Below are positions 47,201-57,682 of a DNA stretch of 64,000 bases, piece by piece (the first letter of the stretch is position 1; every line of letters starts with the position of its first letter). Origin of the DNA: Yamagishiella unicocca. Its lineage: Eukaryota; Chlorophyta; Chlorophyceae; Chlamydomonadales; Volvocaceae. Made by a program: the position numbers and the translations under genes. The DNA is taken from NCBI GenBank assembly GCA_003116995.1, contig BDSL01000022.1, positions 1,054,001 through 1,118,000 of the forward strand. The letters are read 5' to 3'. The notes under the pieces are model-generated. The model did not search any database. It was given only the letters and a program-made list of their open reading frames with translations, and was not told the origin of the DNA.

Positions 47201-49698
47201 GCAAAATTGGATTGCGACAAGAGCAGATTCCCCGTACGGCCTAGGCACAGGGTGCTGGGGGAGGTCGGCGGCAAGCACGGGGAGGGCACAGCTGCATCGA
47301 GGACCGAAAAACCCCGCTAAACAGTCCAGGTTTCTTCCCTCCCCCCCCCACACACACATACCCTGGTTTCTATGCCCCCCCTCAACACACACACAGCATA
47401 CTTAAAACACACACTCACACACACAGTGCGGTAAATAAAACACACACCTCTCCCTCCTGCAACAGGTCCTGTCCATGCTGAAGGTCAAGGTACAGGAGGA
47501 GGCCGTACGGACGTACCTGCTGTCGTACAGCAGCCAGTACGCCTCTCTCTCCCTGGACCAGCTGGCTTCCATGTTCGAGCTGCCGGATAAGCAGGTGGGC
47601 TCCTTGGGGGGGAAGGGGGCTAGGAGGGGAGGGGGCTAGGGTACCTGCCGGTCGAATGTGCGTGCGCGAATGACCCACGACTCCAGGGAGGACCCGGACC
47701 GTGTATCTCCTCCTCTCCTTGCCTTGCTGCCTCCCTCTTCAGACGAATGCTCCTCCCAGGCGCATCGCCCAACCCAATGCACATTTCCCCCAAGTCGTGT
47801 TGCCAGCTGCCCCCGTCTCCCAGCGACACACGTGCGCCTGGACGCTACCCGCTCACTTGCCGTCACCACCCACCGCCGCCACCACCGCCGCCCCACCATC
47901 CCCCCTTTCCTCGCATCCACGGGTCTTCCTCGCCCCCCCCCGACGACCATGCGCCAACTATCCTATCCCGTTGCGTAAAACGGTTTTTATACACCCCCCC
48001 GCCGCCCCCCGCCCCGCTGCCGCCACTCCGCCCTCCGGTCAGATCTACTCCATCGCCAGCAAGATGATGATTGCGGAGGAGCTGGCTGGCTCGTGGGACC
48101 AGCCCACACGCACCATCGTGATGCACGCCTCGGAGGCGTCGAGGGTGCAGCGGGTGGCGCTGCAGCTGGCGGACAAGGTGCGGAACAGGAAGGGGGGGGA
48201 GAGGGAGGAGGAGGAGGGGGTAGCGGGAAGGAGGAGGCGGAGGCAAGGGAGGGGAAGGGGAGGAGGAGGGGGAGGCAGGGGTGGCGATTGCCAGTGGTTT
48301 AGGCCAGCGTTTGGGGATGGGCATGGAGGGACGGCACCCCGACACCACCCGCTCCCGACCCCACCCGCTCCCGATCCCACTGGCTTTCTTCGCACCGCCC
48401 CTCCCCTCCCCCCCATCCTCACGACCCCGACCCCCCATTCTCACCCCCCACCCCCCCCCATACTCGCCCCCCCCATACTCACCCCCCCATACTCACGACC
48501 ACCCCGCCCCCCCCCACCCCACGCACGCACATGAACACACAGGCTGCCGTGGTGGTGGACCTCAACGAGCGCGCCCTGGCCTACCGCACTGGAGGCCTCC
48601 GCGACGCCGACGACGACGGTGGCGGCGGCGCCGGCGGCTCGCGGCGCCGCGGCGGCCAGTGGGACGACGACGGCGGCGCGGGCGGGCGCTCCAGGGGAGG
48701 TAGGTCGCGTGTATCGAGCCGGGCAGCAGCGGCGGGGTGTGGGGGTTGGAAGAGTGACGGCGGGTTGCACGCCCGGCGGCAATTTAAGAAGAATACCGAG
48801 GGGACTGCGCGCACGCCTTCAGTTGGCAGTTGTACTCGTGCACAACCGTTGTAACCGTCTGAGCGTCACCCCAGGCTCCGATCGAGGGTGGCGGAAAGAC
48901 CCGGGTACACGGCGTAGGAGACGGGAGGACGGAAATTGGCGGGAGATGCCTTTGTATTAGTGAATTCCAAGCGGCGGGAGGGGGGGTGGCAGGCTGCTCT
49001 GCTTTTCCGGTGTGTCTCGCGGCGCGTGCCGGTGAGAGTCGGAGCGCGGCACCGCGCGCGCAACCTCACGCACAAACGGACGCAGCTGATGCGCCCACGC
49101 ATGCACCAGCTCACCCTCTTGGCTCTGGCTCCTAAGCCACTCTTATCACGCCCAGCTCGCCGTCTTGGCTCTGGCTCCTAAGCCACTCTTACCACGTCCA
49201 GCTCACCCTCTTGGCTGGCTCCTAAACCACTCTTACCACGTCCAGCTCACCCTCTTGGCTGGCTCCTAAACCACTCTTACCACGTCCAGCTCACCCTCTT
49301 GGCTGGCTCCTAAACCACCCACCCCCGCCGCACCCGCCCCACCCACAGGCGCCAGGCTGGGCATGGTCCGCAACATGGGAGGCCGCGGCGGCGACCGGGG
49401 CGACCGCGGCGGACATCGCGGCGGCTACCGCGGCGGCATGGGCGGCCGTGGAGGCAGCGGTATGGGCGGCGGTATGGGCGGCGGGTACCGGCGGGACGGC
49501 GGCGGCATGATGGGCAGCTTCGGGGACCGGAGCAGCGGACCACGCAGCTTCGGGCGCCCAGGCGTCGGGGGCCTGGGCGGTATGGGCGGCGGCGGTGGTA
49601 TGGGCATGGGGTCCATGTCGGCGCTGGGCAGCCTCCGCGGCGGTGGCGGCATGGGCATGGGCTCGCGGAGCGACATGCGGGACTCGCAGAGGCCGTAA
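38249..49698 (+). CDS. EIF3C: Eukaryotic translation initiation factor 3 subunit c
   Basis: Eighteen exons give 962 codons, within the family's usual length: 38249-38251, 38331-38512, 38587-38695, 38859-39128, 39454-39656, 40676-40883, 41997-42143, 43135-43229, 43830-44148, 44493-44549, 44959-45118, 45491-45627, 46290-46445, 46965-47036, 47466-47594, 48043-48177, 48543-48699, 49349-49698. The first exon supplies only the ATG before a GT donor, so the protein begins M-SKFWGRN like other eIF3c proteins. Residues 1-98 are acidic and Ser/Asp/Glu-rich. Residues about 99-190 include [19 protein letters not shown], characteristic of the family N-terminal domain. Residues about 680-815 form the PCI domain ([19 protein letters not shown] through the winged-helix segment). 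The last 116 codons are Gly/Arg/Met-rich, a typical RNA-binding tail. The product is a core subunit of cytosolic eIF3, which binds the 40S ribosome and recruits initiation factors. Several introns are G-rich at the 5' side and C-rich at the 3' side; one carries the hairpin at 42398-42751. Confidence 0.95.
42398..42751 (+). ncRNA. Long near-perfect hairpin in an eIF3c intron; candidate small-RNA precursor
   Basis: Arm 42503-42562 is the exact reverse complement of 42599-42658 by eye (60 nt, no mismatch). The 36-nt apical region 42563-42598 can extend the stem through GGACCT/AGGTCC. Outside the core, pairing continues with few mismatches and one asymmetric bulge (around 42479-42492) to about 42398 and 42751. 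It lies in the intron 42144-43134, so it would be transcribed with eIF3c. Volvocine miRNA and siRNA precursors are often long intronic hairpins, which fits. A young foldback transposon or inverted duplication is the alternative. No terminal target duplication was seen. Confidence 0.75.
43657..43825. repeat. CTCGATCTTATATAT-type tandem repeat in an eIF3c intron
   Basis: About eleven variable TATCTCGATCTTATA units run up to the acceptor at 43829. It is AT-rich in an otherwise GC-rich gene. Confidence 0.9.
45727..45955. repeat. GTAGCTGGGGCTGAG tandem repeat in an eIF3c intron
   Basis: Many 12-18 bp units built on GCTGGGGCTG lie in the intron 45628-46289. Open frames on the opposite strand (Ser/Tyr/Thr/Pro repeats) are artefacts. 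Confidence 0.9.
49115..49318. repeat. 44-bp tandem repeat in the last eIF3c intron
   Basis: About four copies of a unit containing CACCCTCTTGGCTGGCTCC and CCACTCTTACCACGTCCAG. The first copies are more diverged than the last three. Confidence 0.9.
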
Positions 49699-50283
49699 GG
49701 ACAGCGCCCGACTGCCTGGCTGGCTGGCTGGCTGCTGGATGGGGTAGAGGAGGGATAGGAGGGCAGGATTTGCAGGTGCTGGCGTCAGGCGTCTGCTGCG
49801 GGAGGCAGGGAGGGGGAGGGAGGGGGGGGGCGAGGGAGTCGCAGTCGCTCGGTGCGGGTGCGCGCGGAGCGCGCGCACGGTCTCTGATGTGCGGGGGTAT
49901 TGTGTTTTGTGATGTGGTGGTGCCGTACGATGCGCGTGTACGACATGGGTGGCGGGGGCGGGGCAGGGGATGCGGGTCAGCGTGGAGCTGGGTTAGGAGA
50001 GTGCAGGTGGCGCAGGGTGACACGGAGGAGGGGAGGGTGGAGGAATCTGGGGAGAGTTGTGACTGTTTAGCGGGAAGGCCGATCCACGCCGCGGTTGGGT
50101 GTGGTTTTGTCCTCTCCTGCCACCGCGCTCGCTCCCACCTCCAGCAGCGTCTGCCTGCTGCCCACGATATTCGGTAGTCGTTGGGCGCCAGGCAATTCAC
50201 ACCACTGTGCGGATAATGGGTGACGGCTAGGTCGGGTGTTAACGGCCGGCAGTGCCGTCCGTATTGCGCTGAGCGGCCCCTCC

Positions 50284-50288
50284 TGTAA
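50284..50288 (+). terminator. Possible eIF3c poly(A) signal TGTAA
   Basis: TGTAA, the usual volvocine poly(A) signal, occurs 586 nt after the eIF3c stop. I saw none closer. A 3' untranslated region of this length is common in this group. Confidence 0.5.
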
Positions 50289-50808
50289 GCATCCTGGACG
50301 TTAGTGGTAGTAAGATTGTTAAAGGCAGAATCACCGGACCCATCGCCGGACACTGAAGGAGACGAAAGGGTCAGAATCCTACCCGTAGCATACCAAAGGC
50401 AAGCCGCCAAGACAGCAGCCAACCGTCCAGTGGCAAGAACCGCAGCAGCCAGCGTTCCAGGAGGAAATTGCGCTGTAGGCTTCCCTATCAGGAACCGAAC
50501 ACAACACACACACACACACAGATCATCCCCCCCATTCGGGGTAGAGGGAGCAGTGGATGGACGGGTAGCGTCCGAGCTGGTGTCGACTCACCCACCCACA
50601 CACGCACACACACAGCGCTGACTCGCAGCCGGAGAACCAATGGAGCAAGCGCCATACATCACGGTACGACCATGAACAACTGCCCGTCTCTCTCATCCCA
50701 GGAAACATAAGCCCCGAGGACGCCGCGCCCACTCAAAACAATACCGGTACTAAGGGGAAAACCACTGCCACCACGCAGCCGGGGCTTGATCACAAACCCA
50801 CATCCATG

Positions 50809-51345
50809 TCATCCGGCCCCTCGCACACAAGGCGACCGGAGACTACCAGTACCCGCAAAATAAGGGTGCCGAGGCTCCACAGCGGCCCAACCCTCCCGGG
50901 GAAGCCCCAACGCTGCAAACCCCCGAAGAAGGGCCCAAACCCAGGGACAACAACAGGGCCACCTGCCCCCGCCCTCTTCAGGGCCGGCCGCAGCCATAAA
51001 GCGGCGCCCAACTTCCATGGCAGTAATGGCGTCCAGGACCACCACACCTCGTACGCAGGGTTGCACGGCCGGGGGGGGCCTGTACCACCAGACCTGCGCC
51101 CGTGTCACCTCTTCACCGATCCGGACCGCGAGTTGGTCCGCCACAGCGTGAGACGCCGGATAGAACCAGAAGTGGTGCATGCGAGGCGAGGGGGGACCTC
51201 CCCCCGGACGCTCCCCAGGAGGTGCGCCACCCCCACAGGAAGCGGCTGCCATGCCCCGAGTATGCGAGCTCCTGAGATGGGGAACCCCATCTATGGTCAG
51301 CCACCACCAGCCCTCACTTATGGGAAGGCTCCCGCTTCACCCCAG
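50809..51345 (-). pseudogene. Relic of a LINE ORF2 C-terminal end
   Basis: The minus frame reads TIDGVP, SPRMHHFW, then VLDAITAMEVGRRF and ALLRGFAALGLPREGW. This parallels VDGVP, SPRLHHFW, ALNAMEWARRY and ALLRDFAGLGLPRKDW at the end of the intact ORF2 at 52347-57677. A stop codon interrupts the frame just upstream (near 51345) and no reverse transcriptase remains. It is a diverged, 5'-truncated element lying downstream of, and in the same orientation as, the intact LINE. Confidence 0.8.
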
Positions 51346-51362
51346 ACCAGAGCCGCCTGAGC

Positions 51363-51535
51363 ACGCGCGGCAGCAAGGGCCACTGGCGGTACAGGTCCGG
51401 TGCCCCGTACGGCAGCAAGGGCCACTGGCGGTACAGGTCCGGTGCCCCGTACGGCAGCAAGGGCCACTGGCGGTACAGGTCCGGTGCCCCGTACGGCAGC
51501 AAGGGCCATTGGCGGTACAGGCCCGGTGCCCCCGA
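51363..51535. repeat. 42-bp tandem repeat, four copies
   Basis: Units contain GGCGGTACAGGTCCGGTGC and CCGTACGGCAGCAAGGGCC. They lie just upstream (in minus orientation) of the LINE relic. Confidence 0.95.
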
Positions 51536-52011
51536 GCGCTTCGCGCACAAACAGCTCAAGTGTTGCCCGCGCCGAGCGCCCCCGACCCCGGCCATCTTCA
51601 CAGCCGTCCCAACCCGAACAGTCACCCCCCTCTGCACCAGGGGCGGCCCCGACTGCGCGACCTTCAACCCTCCTACTGCGTGAAGGCTGTGGCCCTCGAC
51701 GCCCACTGGTAACAGCTCAACCTCACCCAAGTGAAGGAGCACTCCCGAAAGCACTGCCTTGAGGGTGGCACGCCGCTGAACTTGACTTCGACCGCCGGAA
51801 ACCATAAGGCAGGACCCGCCTCGAGCCCACCGACAGACATGGAGTTGATCGTCGAGCTGCGACACCCACCGAATGGGCCTTTTCTAAATCGTGTGGAGTT
51901 CCCCCCAAGGCCTCGCCCTGTTCCCCTCGCCAGGGTGCAGGTAGCGGGACAGGAGGGCGATGGCATGTTGACTACCCCAGATGACACCACTAGACGCGCC
52001 CCTGCGTTTTT

Positions 52012-52058
52012 GAGAGAGAGAGAGACCGCGTTACAGAGAGAGAGAGACCGCGTTACAG
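52012..52058. repeat. Tandem pair of the 19-bp sequence flanking the LINE (3' side)
   Basis: AGAGAGAGACCGCGTTACA occurs twice here and once at 59489-59507, on the other side of the LINE. It is a candidate target-site duplication or a reiterated element end. Confidence 0.7.
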
Positions 52059-52346
52059 TGGCCGCACGACAGGCGGCACCCGCCCTTATCCCGGCGGGAA
52101 AGCACTGCGGAAGAGACACGGAACCAAGGTCGGGTACGGGCAACAGCAGGCAAACAGCATCATGCAAAGTCAGCACAAGCGACGGCAGGACACGGCCCCA
52201 TGCAGGCCACCCTTACGCGTCAAAACCACCACAAAAGCCCCCATTGGCTCACCTGCCCATCACCCGCACCACTCGTATCTCGAACCAGCAAAGGTGGCAC
52301 CAGGAAAGAAAGAACGAAAGAACAAACAGCAGCCAAGGCAAGCTAG

Positions 52347-55300
52347 CTAGGGCGGCACGGCGCACATGAGCCGACCCCCGGTTACGAACAAAAATGGGTG
52401 GTCCACCCCCACGTCACCCCAGTCCTTGCGGGGCAAACCCAAGCCCGCAAAGTCCCGCAGCAAGGCCCAGAACTTAGCAAGGAGGCCAGAACGCATAGCA
52501 GCAGGGAGGGTGGTGCCGGAGAGCCGATGAGAGTGTATGTACCGGCGCGCCCACTCCATCGCGTTGAGCGCCGCCAACGCCACCACATCCCACACACACT
52601 GCAGCACAGTGGTCGGATCCGGCGACACACACAACCACACATGCTCACGCGTGACCCCGCACCCACAGCAGACTTCCAGTTCATCCCAGAGCGGGCGGAC
52701 GAGGGGGCAAGACCAAAAGTGATGCAAGCGCGGCGACTCGGCCACACCCGCTGCAGCGGGGTAACAGCCGCAAGCACACGGTTCGGGTGGGACCAGCGGG
52801 AGGTGAGAGGAGCCCGGCATGGGCACCCCGTCAACCGCCAGCCGCCAGAGGACCTCCTTCCACCGCGGCTCCCACTTAAGACGCTTCCACAACCGCCGCC
52901 ATACCGCGCGTAACGCCACAAGGGCCGCCTCGGGCGTGGCAGCCACAGCAGGGGACAGCCCGAGCGCCTCCCGCACATACGCCGCATGACAGGCCTGCCT
53001 GGGGCGCTCCAGTTCCGCCGCCTGGAGCAGGGTGCCCAGCTTGACGGTGAAGGAGGTGAGGGGCAGCACGGCGTCCACACCCAGCCGCCACCCCAGACGA
53101 GCAAGGAGGAGAGCATCCACCTCGTCAGGCGACGGCGGGGCGGGGCCATCGGGCGCCAGGCGAGCAGCAGCGAGCCACGCGGGCGAGATGTCAGAAAGGA
53201 GAGCGGCCACCGCAGCCCGCGCCGCGATGCGATCTTGGAGCGCACCCATGGCCAGCTCGGAGGGCGCCAGCTCGTGCCGTACGAGCGTCGTCCAGCGCTC
53301 AGCCAGCCGGCTGAAGATGGCCATGCCCGGCGTCGTCGCCAGGGCATGGGCGCGCTCCACCTCAAACGCGGTCATAGCGTCCTGCACCCGGACGGCGTCG
53401 CCGACGGTCAGCAGGCGGCGGCACATGGTGAGGGGGCCATGGATAGCCTCCAACCCCGGCCGCCGGCCCGGCGCCCCCGCGTTGGGCAGGAGCGGGTTGC
53501 CCCACAGCGGCGCGTTGAAGCACCAGACGCCCGGCTCCAGGGGGGGGTCCGCGACGTCAGACAGGGGGGGGAGGTGACCGAGGCTCGTGGCAAGCCGGTG
53601 GATGTCCGGGGGCAAGCTTAAGGGGGCGCCGAGCCACGGGCCATCCGGGCGAGCTGTGGTGACGGCCAGCGGGCGGAAGGCAGGGTGGAGGGTAGAGAGG
53701 AAGGAGACCGCAATCCGGATCCACGGCGCGCGGGCAGCCGGGGGCTGCAGCGCGGAGCGGGCGACCGTCAGGCTCCACTTGGCATGCCGGCTGAGGACAT
53801 GCAGCCGAAGGGGCAGTACACCGAAGCCGCCGATGGTGGGATGACCGGAGAGCAGGCGGAGGGGAACACCAGTGAAACGGCGCTGGGCGTCATCAGGGCC
53901 TAGCTCCCGATCCACCAGCTTTGCGACAAGGGCCATGATGCCAGCAAGGACCTCCGCCGGCGGCAGCCCCGAGTGCTCCATGTGGTACGTCGCCATATGG
54001 AGAGCATAAGCTGCAGCCGCAGTGGCACGGCCGAACATCGACAGGGCCATGCGGGAGATCTTTTGGAGACGGCGGCGGGCCTCCGACATCCGTGACGCCC
54101 AATCGAGGACGGGGGCGGCAGGCGGATTGGTGAAGGGGATGCCCAGCGCCACCGCAGCGGGCACGATCCGAAGGCCAGCGAGGGCAGGGGGCGGGGGAGA
54201 AGGGGAGGGGCGAGGCACCCCGGGAGCGGTGGCGGCAAGGGACGGCGATGTGGAGGGACCCGGGGCGGCCAGGGCGCCAGCGGCTGCGGCGAGGGCGCCC
54301 ACGACCACGACAGCTGCAGCACCGCGGCCACGACGCCGACGACCGCGGCGAGCCAGCCCTGGTGGGCGCGCCAGGCGAGGCGGGTGACGGGCGACGGGGG
54401 AGCTGGCGGCGCCAGCAGGGGCGGCTGGGGCGGCTGGAGCGGCTGGGGCGGCCGGGGCAGTGGGGGCGGCAGTGACGGCCGCGACGGCTGGGGCGTCAGG
54501 AGGCGTGGGAGACGCTGCGGCGGCGCCAGCGGCGGCCGGGGCTGCGGTCGTCAGCACCGTGGTGGCCTCGGCACCCGCGGCCGCCCCAGGAGCACCACCG
54601 GCGGCAGCCGAACCAGCGGTCGCCAGCGCCTCGGCGGCCACTGCGACCAGGACGGCAGCCGCCGGCGCCACGGCAGCCGCGGCGGCCGGGGCGGCAGCCG
54701 CCTGCGGGGCAGCAGCAGCGGCGGCCAGGGCGGCAGCCACCGGCGCAGCGGCAGCAGCGGCGGCGGCCGGGGCGTCAGGAGGTACGGCGGCGGCGCCAGC
54801 GCCTGCCGGGGCGGCCTCCACCGGCGCCTCGGCAGCAGCGGCGCTCGGGGCGGCGGGTGAAGCGGCGGCACCGCCCGCAGCGGTCCACGCGGCGGCAGGG
54901 GCGGCGACGGCCGCCACCGCAGCGGCAAGGACGGCAGCCGGGGCGGCGGGTGCCGGCGTCACCTGGCGACCAGCCCACAGCAGCTCGACCTTGGAGGGAT
55001 TCAGGTGCTGGCCAGAGGCGCGGGCAAACGCCGCCATGAGGGCGATAAATGGCGGTACTGCAGCTGCATCTGGGAGCGCGACTTGGGCATCATCAGCAAA
55101 CTGCACGCCGGTAACCAGGCTGGCCGGGTCCGCCGGGGCCAGCGGCACACCAACACCGTGCCGCTTCAGCCAGCAGAGGAGGGCGTGGGCCACGAAGAGG
55201 TATAGGAGCGGGGCAAGGGGACAGCCCTGCCGGACGCCGGCCCGGATAGGGACAGAGCGGGAGATGTAGCCGTTGACGGACGCCATGGCCACTGTACGGC

Positions 55301-57677
55301 CCAACAGGAGCTGCGTCCATCCCAGGAAACCGGCCCCAACACCCATGCGCTCCATGACAGCAAAGAGGAAGGAGCGGTCAATGGTGTCGTAAGCTTTGGC
55401 GAAATCCAAGAAGGCGATGAGAGCACTCCGTTGCTGCTGGTGTAGGAGGGGGGGGAGGCAGCGAAGGAAGCGGGTGTTGGCGCCAATGGAGCGGCCGGGG
55501 AGGAAGGCGGACTGCTCGAGGGGGATGGCGGCGGAAAGGCCAGGGCTGAGGCGGTTGGCGAGGACCTTCGCCAGAATGCGGTAATCAGTACAGAGCAGGG
55601 TGATGGGGCGGTAGGCGCCGGCCGCCGCCCGGTCCGCATCATGGCCCTTGTAAATGACGGATATAACACCCTTCAGGAAACCCGTCGGGACGGCGCGCAG
55701 ATGGCCGATAGCAGTGAAAAGGCGGGCCAGTGCCGGCACAAAGCAGCCACTGTAGGTCCGGAGGAGATCCACAGGGATTCCGTCCCAGCCTGGGGACGTG
55801 CCAGGCTTGGCTTGCTGCAGGGCCCGCGCCACCTCCGCTGCTGAGACTGCGATGGAGCCCAACTCGGGGCGAAGATCGGGCGAGATCGGAGTAGAGTGGG
55901 CGTCGACAGCTGCCAGAACCGCTTGCTGATCCGCCGAGTCCAGGCCTGACGGCAGGCAGCTGATGCGCTCCCAGAAAGAAGCGACGACATTGGGCAATTG
56001 GCGCGGGTCGGTCACGAGGCGCCCAGCAGCGTCGCGCAGCGCGGTAATGTCCTGGGACGACCGCGGTGGGTGAATCATGGCGGTGAGTGCGGGGCACGGG
56101 CGCTCCCCCTCGCGCACCCACGCCACGCGTACCCGGGCGGCCTCGCCCGCCGCCGCCACACGCAAGGCCACCGCCAAGGCAGCCTGGGCGGCCACCACAC
56201 CACCCACGGCCTCGGGCGCCGCCGACGGCGTCGCGGCCGCAAGGTGGGCCGCCCGCAAGGCGGCTCGGGCTGCCTCCACCTGCGCGCCCGAGGCCAGGCG
56301 CCGAGAGCGAGCGGTGCGATTGAGAATCGCCGCCACCGCCGCCAGCCGCCGTTTGAAGCCCGGCCACCACGCCAGCAGGGCAGCGTGCTCCCCCTCAGCC
56401 GGCATGGCCGCGAACGCCGCGTCGAGCCAGGCCTGCAGCTGATCCTTGAGGTCGCGGTGGCCAGAGAAGGCCATGCGGGTGCGACGGAGGCCGGGGCCGC
56501 GCGAGGCAGGAACCCGGGGCAGCAGCTGGATGCAGGGGACGCGGTGGTCGGAAGGCGAGCCCAGCTCAATGGCGGAGCCCGCCACGAAGGGGAGGAGGCA
56601 GCGGGACACATAGATGCGGTCGATGCGGGAACCACCGGGGGAGGGGGCGGAGTAGAGGTGGGTGTAATCCGTGCTGGTGGGGAAGCGCTCACGATGCACA
56701 TCAGCCAACGACGGGCCCACTGTCGCGAGGACCCGAGCGGCAGGGCGGTCGCGAACCACTCGCGCCGACCCCGCACTGCTGTCCCACGGGCCAGCGACGA
56801 AGTTGAAGTCGCCGGCTAGGACATGCTGGCCCGGGGTGCTGGTCGCCAGCACAGGCGCCAGGTGCTGCTGGAGGAAAGCAGCGCGTGAAGCCGAGCTACC
56901 AGCGGGCAGATAAACATTGGTGAGGTGCAGGCGATGACCCAGCCAGGTGAAGGAGTAGGTGGCGAGGCGCCCCGCTGCGGATGAGGACGCGGCCGGGACC
57001 GCCGGAGGCTGGTCAGCCGCGGCCAGGCCGGCCCCTTCCAGGGCCACCGCGGCGGGGGGAGGCGCAGCGGCGGCCCCACCACGGGGCGCCGTGGCGGCCG
57101 AGGCTACCGCCGCCGCCGTGGCCGCCACGGCCGCGGCCGCGGCGGCCGCCGCCACCGAGGCCGCCACCCCCGAGGCCGCCGCCACGGACACGGCGGCGGC
57201 GGAGGGACCCGCGTCGGCGGCCGGTCCAGGGGACGGTGAGCGGGGCGGCGGTGACAGGGAACGAGAGGGGGGGGAGGAAGCAGCAACTGCAGGTTGATCA
57301 CCCGCGAGACCAGGGAGCAGTGGTGAGGCCGCTGCCACCAGCCGGCCAGAAGCGATCAGGTCCGAGCGAACGAGAATCGCCACGCCAGCACAGGGGTCCG
57401 CCAGCGTAGCATTGCGGAACGACACCACACGCCAGGGAGCGACATGGAGGTGACCAGCGGCCGCATGGAGACGCCGCTCGAATAGCCCCCGATCTCCAAA
57501 CGTAGACAAGTGCGTCTCCTGGATACAGACGACATCGAGGCGGAGCTGCGCCCACAGCAGTAGAGCAGCATGCAGCTTGGGAGCGGCGGCGCCTGACCGC
57601 ACGCCCCCCAAGTTGTGTGAGCCCACACGGAGCGGCCGGCAGGGCCGCGGGGCGGAGCGCCCCCCACGGGCCGGCAT
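52347..57677 (-). CDS. LINE ORF2: endonuclease / reverse transcriptase polyprotein
   Basis: A frame of 1,776 codons. Residues about 15-380 are an apurinic-type endonuclease (SHNLGG, CIQETHLS, AGDFNF, SDHRVPC), split by an Ala/Ser/Pro-rich insert at about 140-240. Residues about 600-895 are the reverse transcriptase (PGTSPGWDGIPVDLLR, AFLDFAKAYDTIDR, GVRQGCPLAPLLY and the catalytic FADD near 860). Residues about 900-1160 are a very long alanine-rich insert. The rest is the L1-type C-terminal region with a CACGC...HHFWSCP zinc-knuckle-like motif near 1640. The protein nicks target DNA and copies element RNA there. The ATG is 5 nt after the ORF1 stop, so translation probably relies on reinitiation or coupling. 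Both inserts keep the frame open. Confidence 0.95.
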   Translation of the reverse strand: MPARGGRSAPRPCRPLRVGSHNLGGVRSGAAAPKLHAALLLWAQLRLDVVCIQETHLSTFGDRGLFERRLHAAAGHLHVAPWRVVSFRNATLADPCAGVAILVRSDLIASGRLVAAASPLLPGLAGDQPAVAASSPPSRSLSPPPRSPSPGPAADAGPSAAAVSVAAASGVAASVAAAAAAAAVAATAAAVASAATAPRGGAAAAPPPAAVALEGAGLAAADQPPAVPAASSSAAGRLATYSFTWLGHRLHLTNVYLPAGSSASRAAFLQQHLAPVLATSTPGQHVLAGDFNFVAGPWDSSAGSARVVRDRPAARVLATVGPSLADVHRERFPTSTDYTHLYSAPSPGGSRIDRIYVSRCLLPFVAGSAIELGSPSDHRVPCIQLLPRVPASRGPGLRRTRMAFSGHRDLKDQLQAWLDAAFAAMPAEGEHAALLAWWPGFKRRLAAVAAILNRTARSRRLASGAQVEAARAALRAAHLAAATPSAAPEAVGGVVAAQAALAVALRVAAAGEAARVRVAWVREGERPCPALTAMIHPPRSSQDITALRDAAGRLVTDPRQLPNVVASFWERISCLPSGLDSADQQAVLAAVDAHSTPISPDLRPELGSIAVSAAEVARALQQAKPGTSPGWDGIPVDLLRTYSGCFVPALARLFTAIGHLRAVPTGFLKGVISVIYKGHDADRAAAGAYRPITLLCTDYRILAKVLANRLSPGLSAAIPLEQSAFLPGRSIGANTRFLRCLPPLLHQQQRSALIAFLDFAKAYDTIDRSFLFAVMERMGVGAGFLGWTQLLLGRTVAMASVNGYISRSVPIRAGVRQGCPLAPLLYLFVAHALLCWLKRHGVGVPLAPADPASLVTGVQFADDAQVALPDAAAVPPFIALMAAFARASGQHLNPSKVELLWAGRQVTPAPAAPAAVLAAAVAAVAAPAAAWTAAGGAAASPAAPSAAAAEAPVEAAPAGAGAAAVPPDAPAAAAAAAAPVAAALAAAAAAPQAAAAPAAAAAVAPAAAVLVAVAAEALATAGSAAAGGAPGAAAGAEATTVLTTAAPAAAGAAAASPTPPDAPAVAAVTAAPTAPAAPAAPAAPAAPAGAASSPVARHPPRLARPPGLARRGRRRRGRGAAAVVVVGALAAAAGALAAPGPSTSPSLAATAPGVPRPSPSPPPPALAGLRIVPAAVALGIPFTNPPAAPVLDWASRMSEARRRLQKISRMALSMFGRATAAAAYALHMATYHMEHSGLPPAEVLAGIMALVAKLVDRELGPDDAQRRFTGVPLRLLSGHPTIGGFGVLPLRLHVLSRHAKWSLTVARSALQPPAARAPWIRIAVSFLSTLHPAFRPLAVTTARPDGPWLGAPLSLPPDIHRLATSLGHLPPLSDVADPPLEPGVWCFNAPLWGNPLLPNAGAPGRRPGLEAIHGPLTMCRRLLTVGDAVRVQDAMTAFEVERAHALATTPGMAIFSRLAERWTTLVRHELAPSELAMGALQDRIAARAAVAALLSDISPAWLAAARLAPDGPAPPSPDEVDALLLARLGWRLGVDAVLPLTSFTVKLGTLLQAAELERPRQACHAAYVREALGLSPAVAATPEAALVALRAVWRRLWKRLKWEPRWKEVLWRLAVDGVPMPGSSHLPLVPPEPCACGCYPAAAGVAESPRLHHFWSCPLVRPLWDELEVCCGCGVTREHVWLCVSPDPTTVLQCVWDVVALAALNAMEWARRYIHSHRLSGTTLPAAMRSGLLAKFWALLRDFAGLGLPRKDWGDVGVDHPFLFVTGGRLMCAVPP

Positions 57678-57682
57678 GGGCC

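Noticed and set aside
54460..55269. Alanine-rich open frame on the plus strand
   Set aside because: It is antisense to the alanine-rich insert of LINE ORF2; GC-rich third positions keep several frames open.
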